This document shows, piece by piece, positions 10,142 through 18,575 of a stretch of DNA of 64,000 nt. The DNA lies in the NCBI GenBank assembly GCA_001998905.1, contig MLAA01000004.1, forward strand, positions 44,256 through 108,255. Direction: 5' to 3'. Both the position numbers and the translations under genes were made by a program. The stretch is from Rodentibacter caecimuris. GTDB taxonomy: Bacteria > Pseudomonadota > Gammaproteobacteria > Enterobacterales > Pasteurellaceae. The notes below the pieces were generated by a model. It was not told the origin of the DNA. It saw nothing but the letters and a program-made list of their open reading frames with translations, and ran no database searches. Numbering within the stretch: position 1 is the stretch's first letter; each line of letters starts with the position of its first letter.

Positions 10142-10217
10142 TCCTCCTTAGTTCAGTCGGTAGAACGGCGGACTGTTAATCCGTATGTCGCTGGTTCAAG
10201 TCCAGCAGGAGGAGCCA
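10142..10217 (+). tRNA. tRNA-Asn (anticodon GTT)
   Basis: A 76-nt cloverleaf with anticodon GTT at 10175-10177 and encoded CCA. D-loop and anticodon stem are nearly identical to E. coli tRNA-Asn. Acceptor stem TCCTCCT pairs with AGGAGGA. Confidence 0.97.
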
Positions 10218-10282
10218 ATTTTCTTTTGATCTAAAATGTGTTTGTCTCCTTTTACGCATTTTAAATAAACAATCAAAAGACT

Positions 10283-10308
10283 TTAGCCCACATGATGGGC
10301 TAATTTTT
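10283..10308 (+). terminator. Rho-independent terminator after tRNA-Asn
   Basis: Stem TTAGCCCA/TGGGCTAA with loop CATGA, followed by a T run. It is 65 bp beyond the tRNA. Confidence 0.85.
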
Positions 10309-10479
10309 TGTAGTGATTGGTCTTTCTATATTTAGCAACGATTTGGGAAATTTAAATCTTCATTAAGAAGAAGTTGCCTATTCTAAATAAAAACAATTGT
10401 GCCATAATATATTAAAGCGAAGAGCAAGCTAGCTCTCCCTACCTTGTTAAATTATACACTTGTCATATAAAATTGCATT

Positions 10480-11463
10480 TTAACCGATTATTGCTGCTCC
10501 GCCTCTAACAGGTAAAGTGGAAGCATACAGCAGACTTGTCGCAAAAAAGATCATAATTGACCCCGCAAGTAGTTTCCCCCATATTGAACCTTGTTGAACA
10601 AATTTCGGCGAACCGTACCAATTTCCTAGCTTTATTGCTGTTTTCCGTGCATAAATCACCAATAAAGCAAAAGCAGACAATGTTAATCCCGTACCAAAAG
10701 ACATTACTAATGCCGCTAAAATTCCCCAAAAATAAAGATCTAGCATATAAGACAAAAATAAGATAAATATTGCCCCCGAACAAGGGCGCATACCAATACT
10801 TAAAATAATTAAACATTTTGAACGCCAATCCTGAGCCAATTGTAATTGATGATTATCAGGCAAATGTTGATGTCCACAAGAACAATAATTTGCAACAAAA
10901 GTGCGGTCATTTTTGACAATATTTTTTATTGGCGATAATGGTGCTGAATTAATCCGATTAATCTTCAGACGTTTTGTCTTCTTACTCAGCCAAAACTTCA
11001 GTAAGCTTTGATAACACCAGAAAAATCCAAGCAATAGGAGTAATATAAATGCACTGCGTTCCAACCATAATTGGCTCAATTTAAAATAGCTTGAAGATAG
11101 TTTGAGCACAACAACAAGAACGGAGGTTGCCATAATGGCAACTATTCCTTGCACTAATGAGGACAAAAAGCTTAACCCCATTGCATTTTTAAGTCGAGAT
11201 TGATGAGTAGAAAGATAGCTTCCGATAATAAATTTACCATGGCCCGGCCCTACAGCATGCAACACACCATAACAAAAACTCACGACAATTAACCAAACTC
11301 CGGCAATTTGCGTATCTTGATCCTTAATTTGATGCAGATACCCGGACATCAGCTGATTAATAACTTTTTGCCACTGTGCCACTTGTATGAATAGCCATGG
11401 ACCACCCCAAAAAATTATTCCGATCAATAAGCACAGAATCAGTAAATTTTTATTCCATTTCAT
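10480..11463 (-). CDS. NicO-family nickel/cobalt transporter
   Basis: Inner-membrane protein with about six membrane segments. NicO/RcnA-type motifs are HAVGPGHGKFIIGSYLSTH (near residue 70) and SIGMRPCSGAIFILFLSY. Between them is a cytoplasmic metal-ligand loop, CSCGHQHLPDNHQ. Together with the periplasmic DUF1007 protein encoded just upstream it forms a known two-gene arrangement thought to import divalent metal, probably Ni2+ or Co2+; direction and metal are inferred. The frame can open at TTG 11469, directly after the upstream TAA, but I prefer the ATG at 11463. The two genes are surely cotranscribed. Confidence 0.88.
   Translation of the reverse strand: MKWNKNLLILCLLIGIIFWGGPWLFIQVAQWQKVINQLMSGYLHQIKDQDTQIAGVWLIVVSFCYGVLHAVGPGHGKFIIGSYLSTHQSRLKNAMGLSFLSSLVQGIVAIMATSVLVVVLKLSSSYFKLSQLWLERSAFILLLLLGFFWCYQSLLKFWLSKKTKRLKINRINSAPLSPIKNIVKNDRTFVANYCSCGHQHLPDNHQLQLAQDWRSKCLIILSIGMRPCSGAIFILFLSYMLDLYFWGILAALVMSFGTGLTLSAFALLVIYARKTAIKLGNWYGSPKFVQQGSIWGKLLAGSIMIFFATSLLYASTLPVRGGAAIIG
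10899..10907 (+). repeat. DNA uptake signal sequence
   Basis: Inside the NicO transporter gene, next to the His/Cys loop. Confidence 0.9.
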
Positions 11464-11469
11464 CTTCAA

Positions 11470-12102
11470 TTACTCACATTTTATTTGTAATTCTTGAGCA
11501 AAAATGCGGCCTAAAGAATCATCTTCATTGCGCTGATTTTTATCCAATGAAGAGGCATAACGGCGAATTTTATCATCAACATTCGGATCAATAATTTTTC
11601 CTTGGCAATGTGCCGGTAGTGAAGAAAAATCAATAGCTTGCATTGTTGATTCTGGATAAACCATAGCGACATAATAGCTACTGTCATAGGTTTTCAAAGT
11701 CAATTTAGTTTTTCTCAACGGCTGTGGCTTTGCTAATAATAGATCAAAGTAATACTCTACCTGCGATCCGATCTCTTTCATTCCATAATTCTCCGGTTGC
11801 CGCTTATATTTAATTTTATTATTATTTTTATCGAAAAAATAACTAAAGTAATGCTCATTAACAATATTTTGCATTATGTCATCAACTAACTTTTGTTCTT
11901 CTTCATTATTCCCCTTAGCTAAGGCTAAATCATATAGTACAGCTGAAGAACTGGCTTCATCCAAGCGCCAACGCATACTAAATCCGATTAACTGTTGATT
12001 TTCCACTTTTGGAACCGTGTACATATCAATAAATGCGTGCGGATGCGCTAAAGCATAGGAAGCTCGCAAAAAAAGAATAAGTACTATTAATATTTTCTTC
12101 AT
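11470..12102 (-). CDS. DUF1007 family periplasmic protein
   Basis: 210 aa with a Sec signal peptide (cleavage after ALA, giving a mature HPHAF start whose His-x-His could bind metal). DUF1007 proteins are regularly encoded beside NicO/RcnA-like permeases and are regarded as their periplasmic partners. FSMRWRLDEASSSAVLYDLA is the family core. AAAGGAGAG precedes the ATG. The stop is 6 nt before the permease ATG. An FNR box lies about 95 bp upstream, so anaerobic control is possible. Confidence 0.85.
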   Translation of the reverse strand: MKKILIVLILFLRASYALAHPHAFIDMYTVPKVENQQLIGFSMRWRLDEASSSAVLYDLALAKGNNEEEQKLVDDIMQNIVNEHYFSYFFDKNNNKIKYKRQPENYGMKEIGSQVEYYFDLLLAKPQPLRKTKLTLKTYDSSYYVAMVYPESTMQAIDFSSLPAHCQGKIIDPNVDDKIRRYASSLDKNQRNEDDSLGRIFAQELQIKCE

Positions 12103-12196
12103 CGTCTCTCCTTTAAAAAAGGAAGGATTTTAGCACAATGCCATTAACGCCCCAAATTCTAGAAACATAAGGGGAGATTTAAAAAACCTATAAAAC

Positions 12197-12210
12197 TTGA
12201 TCTAAATCAA
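12197..12210. promoter_or_regulatory. FNR box
   Basis: TTGATCTAAATCAA matches the FNR consensus TTGATNNNNATCAA exactly. Its centre is 61 bp upstream of the predicted small-RNA start on the plus strand, the class I activator position. It also lies in the divergent upstream region of the DUF1007/NicO operon. Confidence 0.8.
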
Positions 12211-12263
12211 CAGAACAATTTTTATTCTATTGTTTCTCATAGAAATATCTGTATTATACCGTT

Positions 12264-12363
12264 CGTCAAGTAATTGCTTGATATCGTAAAGTTCCTAAAT
12301 AAAATAATCATAATAAATATAGCTAAACTACTTTCCTACCACCCTTTTCTGGGTGGTTTTTTT
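12264..12363 (+). ncRNA. predicted FNR-activated small RNA (FnrS-like in design)
   Basis: TTGTTT (12230-12235), a 16-nt spacer and TATTAT (12252-12257) form a promoter behind a perfect FNR box. The transcript would be about 100 nt. It has a short 5' hairpin (TCAAG/CTTGA, 12266-12281), a long unpaired A/U-rich middle ending in the pyrimidine stretch ACTACTTTCCTACC, which could pair with ribosome sites, and a strong terminator CCACCC/GGGTGG with eight Ts. No ORF of use is present. The layout matches Hfq-dependent anaerobic regulators such as E. coli FnrS. No sequence homology is claimed. Confidence 0.6.
12339..12363 (+). terminator. Rho-independent terminator of the small RNA
   Basis: Stem CCACCC/GGGTGG, loop TTTTCT, then a run of Ts. 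No upstream coding gene on this strand explains it. Confidence 0.85.
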
Positions 12364-12735
12364 ATAGAAAAAAGATAGGTTCCAATACTCTTTTCGATAA
12401 TCAATATTAAAAAACCAAAAGTCGGGCTATTTTCCTAGCTTTATAAGCTTAACTATATCAATAGATTAAAAAAGGGCACTATACATAGCTCCCTTTTATA
12501 CTTATTTGAATAATAGCGTTAAAATTTATGCTGAAACAATCTTGTAATCATTGGTATTAACAATAAATAGCCTAACGGTGGCAAACAATCCTTGCCAAGA
12601 AGAATACAACCCGATAAGTGATATATTCAGTAATTCCGTAATAACTTTATTAGGTAAGGTTTGAGTTCATTGTAATGCGTAAATGCACACCTCAAAAGTT
12701 GTCCTACACAACAGCAACATAGTTTCCAAACTATG
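12364..12735. other. gene-free spacer
   Basis: No ORF or RNA I can support. It holds a weak hairpin near 12474-12496 (GGGCAC/GCTCCC flanked by A and T runs) and an inverted repeat CATAGTTT/AAACTATG at 12718-12735 just past the end of the binding-protein gene. Confidence 0.4.
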
Positions 12736-13647
12736 CTATTTTTCGACCGCACTTTCAATTTCTTGTGCCATCATTTCCATTGATTGCAAACCACCAAATG
12801 CCAAATACCAATTTGCCGCATTCAAATAAACAATGCGATTATTTTTATAAGCATCGGTTTGTCGAATCAATGTATTATCCAATACATGTTGTGCATTATC
12901 CACTTTATCGGTAATTGCAGCCGTACGATCCACTACGAATAAATAATCCGGATTTTGTTCTACCAGATATTCAAAACCAACACTCATACCATGTGTAGAA
13001 GATTTGATATTTTTATCTGTCGGTGTAAAACCGAATTTTTGGTAAAGCAAAGCATAACGGGAATTATCCCCGAATACACTAATTCGACTCTCATTCACTA
13101 AAATCAGTAATGCAGTTTTTCCTTTAACACGTTCTGCAAGCTGTCTAACTTTTTCATTTAATGCATTCAATTTCTGCTTTGCCAAGTCTTCTTTATTTAA
13201 GATCTTTCCAAAAGCTAAAATATTTTGCTCGAAGCTTGGGTAATAATTGCGATAGTCAGTTTGAGCAAAAAAGACAGGTGCAATCTCTTTAAATTTTTCT
13301 AGAATTTTTTGCTGGCGTGGGGAAAGTACAATTAAATCTGGAGCCAGCTCATTAATTATCTCAAATGCCGGTTCGTGTAATGTACCAACATTTTGGAATT
13401 GATTCGTGCTAAATCCAGATAAGTATGCCGGAACGCTTCCTCCTTTAGGAAAACCAACAATTTTATTCGCCTCGCCTAAAGCCCGCAAAGTATCGGCAGC
13501 AGCAAAATCCAGTGTAACAATACGCTGTGGATTTTTCGGAACTGCCTGCTTTCCTGCAGCATTCTCGACTTGAAAATAAGCGCCGTTCGCAGCCATTGTT
13601 AGACATAAAGTCAATGCGGAAAGCCATTGATATAATATTTTCTTCAT
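12736..13647 (-). CDS. siderophore ABC transporter substrate-binding protein (FatB/CeuE/VctP-like)
   Basis: Periplasmic receptor for a ferric siderophore, probably of catechol type by resemblance to VctP/CeuE/FatB. Signal peptide residues 1-22 (SALTLCLTMAANG). Class III fold landmarks: RIVTLDFAAADTLRALGE, NELAPDLIVLSPRQ, LILVNESRISVFGDNSRYALLYQKFGF, HGMSVGFEYLVEQNPDYLFVVDR. 303 aa, complete. It is the promoter-distal gene of a four-gene minus-strand operon (permease, permease, ATPase, receptor). Iron regulation is expected, but I found no convincing Fur box. Confidence 0.9.
   Translation of the reverse strand: MKKILYQWLSALTLCLTMAANGAYFQVENAAGKQAVPKNPQRIVTLDFAAADTLRALGEANKIVGFPKGGSVPAYLSGFSTNQFQNVGTLHEPAFEIINELAPDLIVLSPRQQKILEKFKEIAPVFFAQTDYRNYYPSFEQNILAFGKILNKEDLAKQKLNALNEKVRQLAERVKGKTALLILVNESRISVFGDNSRYALLYQKFGFTPTDKNIKSSTHGMSVGFEYLVEQNPDYLFVVDRTAAITDKVDNAQHVLDNTLIRQTDAYKNNRIVYLNAANWYLAFGGLQSMEMMAQEIESAVEK
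12746..12754 (-). repeat. DNA uptake signal sequence
   Basis: Last codons of the siderophore-binding protein gene. Confidence 0.9.
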
Positions 13648-13662
13648 TTGTACATCCTCTTT

Positions 13663-14424
13663 TTATCTAAAATAAACTGCAATTTTATGATCTTGAATAT
13701 CCTGAATAGGAATATCCATTTCATAAATATCTCGCAGCACATCAGCTCGCATTATGTCGCCGACTTTCCCCTCTGATGCTAATTTTCCCTCCTTCATTGC
13801 AATAATATAGTCGGAATAGCAAGAGGCGAAGTTAATATCATGAATCACAATAACGACTGTTTTTCCACACTCTGTGGCCAATTTATACAAGACCTGCATA
13901 ATTTGTACAGAATGTTTCATATCTAAATTATTAAGCGGTTCATCCAATAAAATATAATCCGTATCTTGGGCTAAAACCATCGCAATATATGCTCTTTGAC
14001 GTTGCCCACCACTTAATTGATCAAGATAAACATTGCGTAAATTATCCAAATTCAGATAACACATTGCTTTATCAACAAAAGTGCGGTCAACTTCCGTAAG
14101 ATTTCCTTTACTGTAAGGAAAACGTCCGAAAGAGACCAAGTCTTCTACAGCCAAACGTAAATTCATATGATTTGACTGTCTTAAAATTGCTAGCTGTTTG
14201 GCGATATCAGTACTTTTCTGGTTACACAATAACTTATTATTTAAATAAACCTCTCCTTTATCAGCAGATAATAATCGGCTCATAATTGATAATACCGTAC
14301 TTTTCCCAGCCCCATTAGGACCGATAAACGAAGTAATTTTCCCTTTTGGGATCACTAAAGATACATCATCAACAACAGTCTTTGCACCATAACTTTTAGT
14401 AATATTTCTTATTTCTATTGACAT
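13663..14424 (-). CDS. siderophore ABC transporter ATP-binding protein
   Basis: Cytoplasmic ATPase of the importer. Walker A GPNGAGKST (about 36-44), signature LSGGQRQRAYIA, Walker B YILLDEPLNNLD, and H-loop IHD. 253 aa, usual for FecE/VctC-type subunits. It overlaps the upstream permease by 10 nt, so the two are translationally coupled. An uptake sequence lies in its coding region at 14079-14087. The receptor gene follows 15 bp downstream. Confidence 0.93.
   Translation of the reverse strand: MSIEIRNITKSYGAKTVVDDVSLVIPKGKITSFIGPNGAGKSTVLSIMSRLLSADKGEVYLNNKLLCNQKSTDIAKQLAILRQSNHMNLRLAVEDLVSFGRFPYSKGNLTEVDRTFVDKAMCYLNLDNLRNVYLDQLSGGQRQRAYIAMVLAQDTDYILLDEPLNNLDMKHSVQIMQVLYKLATECGKTVVIVIHDINFASCYSDYIIAMKEGKLASEGKVGDIMRADVLRDIYEMDIPIQDIQDHKIAVYFR
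14079..14087 (+). repeat. DNA uptake signal sequence
   Basis: Inside the siderophore ATPase gene. Confidence 0.9.
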
Positions 14425-15371
14425 TGTTTGCTTACTCTTAATAACAAATAAAGAAAATAAATGCCGCCGATAAAATTCACAATAATGGATAATGTAGTGC
14501 TAAAAGTAAAAATTTGCGAAACTAAAAATTGTCCCAAAACTAAAGTAATCATGGCAATCAACATCGATGCAGGAATCAGTATTTTATGCTTATGAGTTTG
14601 CATAAATTCAAAAGTCACATTCATCACTAATAACCCTAGAAACATTAAAGGACCAACTAATGCTGTCGAGACAGCAGTCAACACAGCGACGATAATTAAT
14701 AATCTACGAGTAATTTTAGAATAATTCACACCTAAATTAATGGCATTTTCCTTACCTAAGGCAAGTACATCAAAATAACACAGATATTTTACTACGCTCA
14801 GCATAGTCAATATCAAAATGCCTAATGCAATCCATAAAATATCCGTATTAATTCGATTAAAACTGGCGAAACCGATATCTTGTGCTACTTGAAATTCATT
14901 CGGATCAATTAACACTTCCATAAATCCGGTCAAACTTTGAAAAAATGTGCCGAATACAATACCTACTAACAATAAAAAGAAAATACTTTGGTTTTCTTTA
15001 GCAAATAAAAGAGCATATAATCCTAATGCGAAGATCACCATTATCGCAGAACATAATAAAAATAAGGTAAGCGAATTTATGGATAATAATGTAACTGAAC
15101 CGAACAAGAAGATAATACAGGTTTGAATGAGTAAATATAAAGAATCCAAGCCTAAAATACCCGGTGTTAAAATACGATTATTGACAATCGTCTGAAAGAT
15201 CATTGTTGCTAAAGCAATGGAAGAAGCGGTAATTATTATCGCAGCTAATGACAAAACACGCTGATTAAACGCATATTGCCATCGTGTCGGTAAATTATAA
15301 GTTAAATATAACAACGCCGAGATAAATACTAATCCTATTAATATTACTATCTTTATATAAGCTTTATTCAT
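14415..15371 (-). CDS. siderophore ABC transporter permease (second)
   Basis: FecCD-family inner-membrane subunit with eight to nine predicted membrane helices. Family landmarks: RVLSLAAIIITASSIALATMIFQTIVNNRILTP near the start and a late LVGPLMFLGLLVMN segment contacting the ATPase. 318 aa. It overlaps the first permease by 8 nt and the ATPase by 10 nt. Two different permeases imply a heterodimeric channel as in VctDG or FatCD. Confidence 0.92.
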   Translation of the reverse strand: MNKAYIKIVILIGLVFISALLYLTYNLPTRWQYAFNQRVLSLAAIIITASSIALATMIFQTIVNNRILTPGILGLDSLYLLIQTCIIFLFGSVTLLSINSLTLFLLCSAIMVIFALGLYALLFAKENQSIFFLLLVGIVFGTFFQSLTGFMEVLIDPNEFQVAQDIGFASFNRINTDILWIALGILILTMLSVVKYLCYFDVLALGKENAINLGVNYSKITRRLLIIVAVLTAVSTALVGPLMFLGLLVMNVTFEFMQTHKHKILIPASMLIAMITLVLGQFLVSQIFTFSTTLSIIVNFIGGIYFLYLLLRVSKQCQ

Positions 15372-16317
15372 TACTATACCGTTTAAATAAAAAATACAAG
15401 AAAACTGCCCCCCCTAAAACGCCAACTACTGCATTAATTGATATTTCATAAGGATAAATAAGACTTCTTCCTAAAATATCGCAAAATAAAATAAAGTTTG
15501 CGCCTAATAATGCGGTATGAGAAAGAATATCTTTAAGATTATCACCTAAATAAAGAGTAACAATATTTGGAATAATTAATCCTAAAAAAGGGATAATACC
15601 GACTGATACAATAATAATCGAAGAGATTGTCGCCACAATAATTAATCCTAAGTATAATACTTGGGTATAATTTAAGCCTAGATTTATGGCAAAATCCTTT
15701 CCCATTCCTACAATAGAAAATCGATTAGCAAATAAATAAGCAATGAATAAACTTGGGAGGCTTAAATAAAGTAATTCATAACGTCCTGCCATTACTAAAG
15801 AAAAATCGCCTTGTAACCAACTTGAAATGTTTTGTAATAAATCTTGTTTATACGCAACAAATGCACCAATAGAGCCAATAACATTGCCGAACATTATGCC
15901 GACTAGAGGCACAAAAATCATATCCTTAAACTTTAAATGGGAAAGAATAGTCATAAAAACAATCGAACCGAAAAATGAAACCATTACGGCAAATGCTGTT
16001 TTTAAGAAAATAGAAGCAGAGGGAAAAAATAGTATGGACATCAAAATGCCAAGTTTGGCGCAATCCATCGTGCCGGCAGTGGTTGGAGACACAAAACGAT
16101 TTCTGCTAAGTTGCTGCATAATTAAACCACAAATACTTAATGCTGCCCCAGCAATCAAAATACTAATTAAGCGGGGTAAACGACTTATCAAAAAAAGCTG
16201 CCATTGATTTTCCTCAAAACGTAATAATCCTTGCAAACTAAGCCGACTGACACCGAGAAAAACGGAAATAGAAGACAATATAATAAGTGATAGAATCAGA
16301 TAACGTCGCTGAATCAT
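15364..16317 (-). CDS. siderophore ABC transporter permease (first)
   Basis: FecCD-family permease and first gene of the importer operon. Landmarks: RLPRLISILIAGAALSICGLIMQQLSRNRFVSPTTAGT and VGIIPFLGLIIPNIVTLYLGDN. I chose ATG 16317, which gives a normal 317-aa protein starting MIQRRYLILSL. Upstream in-frame codons (ATG 16380, TTG 16383) would add an odd 21-22 residue extension. No start has a clear ribosome site. The upstream gap faces the interrupted oxidoreductase gene and holds an uptake sequence at 16507-16515. Confidence 0.88.
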   Translation of the reverse strand: MIQRRYLILSLIILSSISVFLGVSRLSLQGLLRFEENQWQLFLISRLPRLISILIAGAALSICGLIMQQLSRNRFVSPTTAGTMDCAKLGILMSILFFPSASIFLKTAFAVMVSFFGSIVFMTILSHLKFKDMIFVPLVGIMFGNVIGSIGAFVAYKQDLLQNISSWLQGDFSLVMAGRYELLYLSLPSLFIAYLFANRFSIVGMGKDFAINLGLNYTQVLYLGLIIVATISSIIIVSVGIIPFLGLIIPNIVTLYLGDNLKDILSHTALLGANFILFCDILGRSLIYPYEISINAVVGVLGGAVFLYFLFKRYSNE

Positions 16318-16506
16318 AGAATAAAGATGATAACGATTATTAAACGCAAGAATAGCAATATTGGTTAAAATGTGCAACATCAATCATCATTTCTACTTCC
16401 TGGTAAAAATGTTTCTTTAACAAAATTTAGGTTAAAATGATCCAAATTAGTCTTTGTATAACTGCATCGTGTTGTTATCAAAAATATAAAAATGTAGTGA
16501 AAACTA

Positions 16507-16515
16507 ACCGCACTT
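16507..16515 (-). repeat. DNA uptake signal sequence
   Basis: Upstream of the split oxidoreductase; last perfect copy before the island. Confidence 0.9.
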
Positions 16516-16528
16516 TTAAGGAATATCA

Positions 16529-16663
16529 ATGAAACTCGGCATTGTCGGCACAGGAATGATTGTGCAAGACTTATTACAAACCTTACATTTGATTAAATTA
16601 GAAAAACTCGCTCTTTTTGGTAGAAATATTGAAAAAACACGACAATTAGCAACAAACTATCCA
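16529..16663 (+). pseudogene. 5' part of a Gfo/Idh/MocA oxidoreductase gene, split by the island
   Basis: The first 45 codons encode the NAD(P)-binding start MKLGIVGTGMIVQ with the GxGxxx loop, then run into TNYP. After that the frame enters island DNA and ends at 16726 with an unrelated tail. The missing body of the same protein begins at 38332 (KTDGISEYYTDYDAML) in the same frame. Joining 16529-16663 to 38332-39171 gives 324 codons, the normal length. The ATG has an AAGGAA ribosome site. The product here would be a useless N-terminal fragment. Confidence 0.85.
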
Positions 16664-16671
16664 TTTTTGGA
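16660..16671 (+). repeat. left island junction motif
   Basis: TCCATTTTTGGA, a self-complementary arm pair TCCA/TGGA, spans the left boundary inside the oxidoreductase gene. The right boundary has TCCAAAAACGGA. The inner sequences TTTTTGGAA and TTCCAAAAA are also 9-bp inverted repeats of each other. Its role as a recombination site is inferred. Confidence 0.5.
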
Positions 16672-16686
16672 AATAGGAGAGTTGTT

Positions 16687-17121
16687 ATGGCTGGAGTTAA
16701 TAAAGTCATTATCGTTGGTCGTTTAGGAAATGAACCGGAAATGCGAACTATGCCTAATGGTGAAGCCGTCGCAAATATCAGCGTAGCCACTAGTGAAAGC
16801 TGGACGGATAAAAATACGGGTGAACGCAGAGAAGTGACTGAATGGCACCGCGTCATATTTTACCGTCGTCAGGCGGAAGTCTGCGGTGAATACCTACATA
16901 AAGGCTCACAAGTTTACATTGAGGGGCGTTTAAAAACCCGTAAATGGCTAGACCAAAGCGGGCAAGATCGCTACACCACAGAAATTCAAGGTGATGTGTT
17001 GCAAATGTTAGGCGACCCTAAACCAATGCAGACACCTGTACATGCACCAGCTAAACCGGCAGCTCAGACAAAGCCGCAAGCGGAAACACGGGAAGATAAT
17101 TTTGATGATATTCCCTTCTAG
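16687..17121 (+). CDS. ssb: single-stranded DNA-binding protein (island copy)
   Basis: Single-strand DNA-binding OB-fold protein (about residues 4-110: [51 protein letters not shown]) with a short Gln/Pro-rich linker and the acidic tip DDIPF that recruits DNA-metabolism partners. 144 aa is shorter than a typical chromosomal Pasteurellaceae SSB and fits plasmid or ICE copies. Ribosome site AGGAG. It begins only 26 bp inside the island's left edge, so its promoter is missing on this side. In a circular form fic would lie just upstream of it. Confidence 0.93.
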   Translation: MAGVNKVIIVGRLGNEPEMRTMPNGEAVANISVATSESWTDKNTGERREVTEWHRVIFYRRQAEVCGEYLHKGSQVYIEGRLKTRKWLDQSGQDRYTTEIQGDVLQMLGDPKPMQTPVHAPAKPAAQTKPQAETREDNFDDIPF

Positions 17122-17167
17122 CACCCATATGTTTTATAAATGTAAAATAAATATTTTTTATAGCTCA

Positions 17168-17199
17168 AGAACCTAGATTTTAACTAGGTTCTTTTTTTT
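17168..17199 (+). terminator. Rho-independent terminator after ssb
   Basis: Perfect stem AGAACCTAG/CTAGGTTCT, loop ATTTTAA, followed by seven Ts. Confidence 0.88.
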
Positions 17200-17208
17200 A
17201 CAAAAAAA

Positions 17209-17237
17209 TTGACAAAACTATATTAGAATTTTAGTAT
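17209..17237 (+). promoter_or_regulatory. predicted promoter of the recombinase operon
   Basis: TTGACA (17209-17214), 17-nt spacer, TAGTAT (17232-17237), about 30 bp before the first recombinase ATG. Confidence 0.6.
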
Positions 17238-17270
17238 TTATATATATTTTTTGTAAAATTAGAGTCCAAT

Positions 17271-18575
17271 ATGGTTAGATTAGAAATCTTAGTTTTTACT
17301 AATGGGGAACGCTATCCTATTCTTATAGACGACAAAAAAAATATCCCACATTATTATTCGACTTTGTGGACTACATCCATCTTAAGAGGTAATTGTTCTG
17401 TAAATACAATCCGCAACAAGCTATATGCTATACGCTGGTTATTTGAATGGGAGTCTAGTAGTAATAGAAATATTATCAACGAATTCAGAAATGGAATTCT
17501 TTTAAACTATGAGGACATGATAAACTTAAGAGAACATTTTAGATTAAGTGAAAAAAAAGCAGATATAAAGAAATTAAATTTTAGTAATAACCTCTCTAAA
17601 AATGAAAAAAGTAAAAATTCAAAAGTTATTAGTACTTCTCATCAGTACAATAGAATGACAGCTGTAATTGAATACTTAGATTTTATATCAAGTCTTTTTA
17701 TAAATAAAGGAACATATACAATAAAAGATATAGAAAAAATGATTACTACATTCAAAAACTTAAGACCTAAAGGAAGAAACATTTATTCTTCTAAAGTTTT
17801 TGATAACATTAATATTCCAGATGGTCTACTTGATGAATTTATTAATGTTGCAGATTATCTAAATCCCAAAAATCCTTTTAAGAGTGAAGGCATTAGAAAA
17901 AGAAATTATTTAATGTTCATGTTATTACGTAAATTAGGTATTAGACGTGGAGAACTTCTATCAATAAAGATTGATGATCTAAATCTAACAGGAAATAATC
18001 CAGCTATCTTTATAAGACGTACACATGACGATCCAATAGACACAAGGATAAACCAAGCTGTAGCAAAAACAAAAGAAAGGCGTTTAGTAATTAGTCTTGA
18101 AATATCGAATTTAATAGATGAATATATAATTAATTACAGAAATAAAATACCAAATGCAAATAGACACCCTTATTTATTTGTAACGCATAGAAAAGGAATT
18201 TCACAAGGAAATCCACTTAGTGTTAGCACTTTTGATAACATCATAATACCTACAATGAAAAAAGTAGATAAAAAATTTTCAATTATCCATCCTCACATAT
18301 TTAGACATGAATGGAACTTGGATTTCTCCAGAAAAGTAGATCTGAATAACAAATTGGCTAAAGAGAATAAAGCTAATTATACTGAAATCACTCCTGAAGC
18401 CGAAGCAAAGTATAGGCAACATTGGATGGGACACACATCAGAGAAAAGTTCATATATTTATAATAAAAGACATATTATTGAACAGGCGAATAAATTAGTG
18501 CTTATTGAACAGCATGAATTAGTAAAAAAACTTACTCATAAGAAAAATGGGAATCAGGATAGAAATAATGAATAA
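17271..18575 (+). CDS. tyrosine recombinase, first of three (GinA-like)
   Basis: 434-aa site-specific recombinase. The catalytic set is visible in order: arginine in KLGIRRGELLSIKIDDL, HxxR in HIFRHEWNLDF, the late histidine in HWMGHTSEKS, and the tyrosine in SSYIYNKRH. The N-terminal half (about 1-190) is the DNA-arm and core-binding part and is Lys/Asn-rich. It opens a tight four-gene operon matching the ginABCD layout of GInt islands and, more distantly, TnpABC of Tn554. It overlaps the next gene by 8 nt. Codon use is much more AT-rich than in the flanking chromosome. Confidence 0.88.
   Translation: MVRLEILVFTNGERYPILIDDKKNIPHYYSTLWTTSILRGNCSVNTIRNKLYAIRWLFEWESSSNRNIINEFRNGILLNYEDMINLREHFRLSEKKADIKKLNFSNNLSKNEKSKNSKVISTSHQYNRMTAVIEYLDFISSLFINKGTYTIKDIEKMITTFKNLRPKGRNIYSSKVFDNINIPDGLLDEFINVADYLNPKNPFKSEGIRKRNYLMFMLLRKLGIRRGELLSIKIDDLNLTGNNPAIFIRRTHDDPIDTRINQAVAKTKERRLVISLEISNLIDEYIINYRNKIPNANRHPYLFVTHRKGISQGNPLSVSTFDNIIIPTMKKVDKKFSIIHPHIFRHEWNLDFSRKVDLNNKLAKENKANYTEITPEAEAKYRQHWMGHTSEKSSYIYNKRHIIEQANKLVLIEQHELVKKLTHKKNGNQDRNNE

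Noticed and set aside
10505..10828. Long alternative-frame ORF inside the NicO gene
   Set aside because: Shadow of the real gene in another frame; no ribosome site and no family sense. The same applies to other overlapping frames inside recN, nrdD, hrpA and cysS.
12474..12496. Second terminator in the 12.4-12.7 kb spacer
   Set aside because: The GGGCAC/GCTCCC pairing has central mismatches and no gene on either strand that would need it.
16384..16528. Fur box controlling the siderophore importer
   Set aside because: Expected from function, but no 19-mer close to the Fur consensus could be recognised by eye.
16529..16726. A 65-aa intact small protein
   Set aside because: Only the first 45 codons resemble a protein family; the tail is island DNA read in frame, so it is a truncation product.
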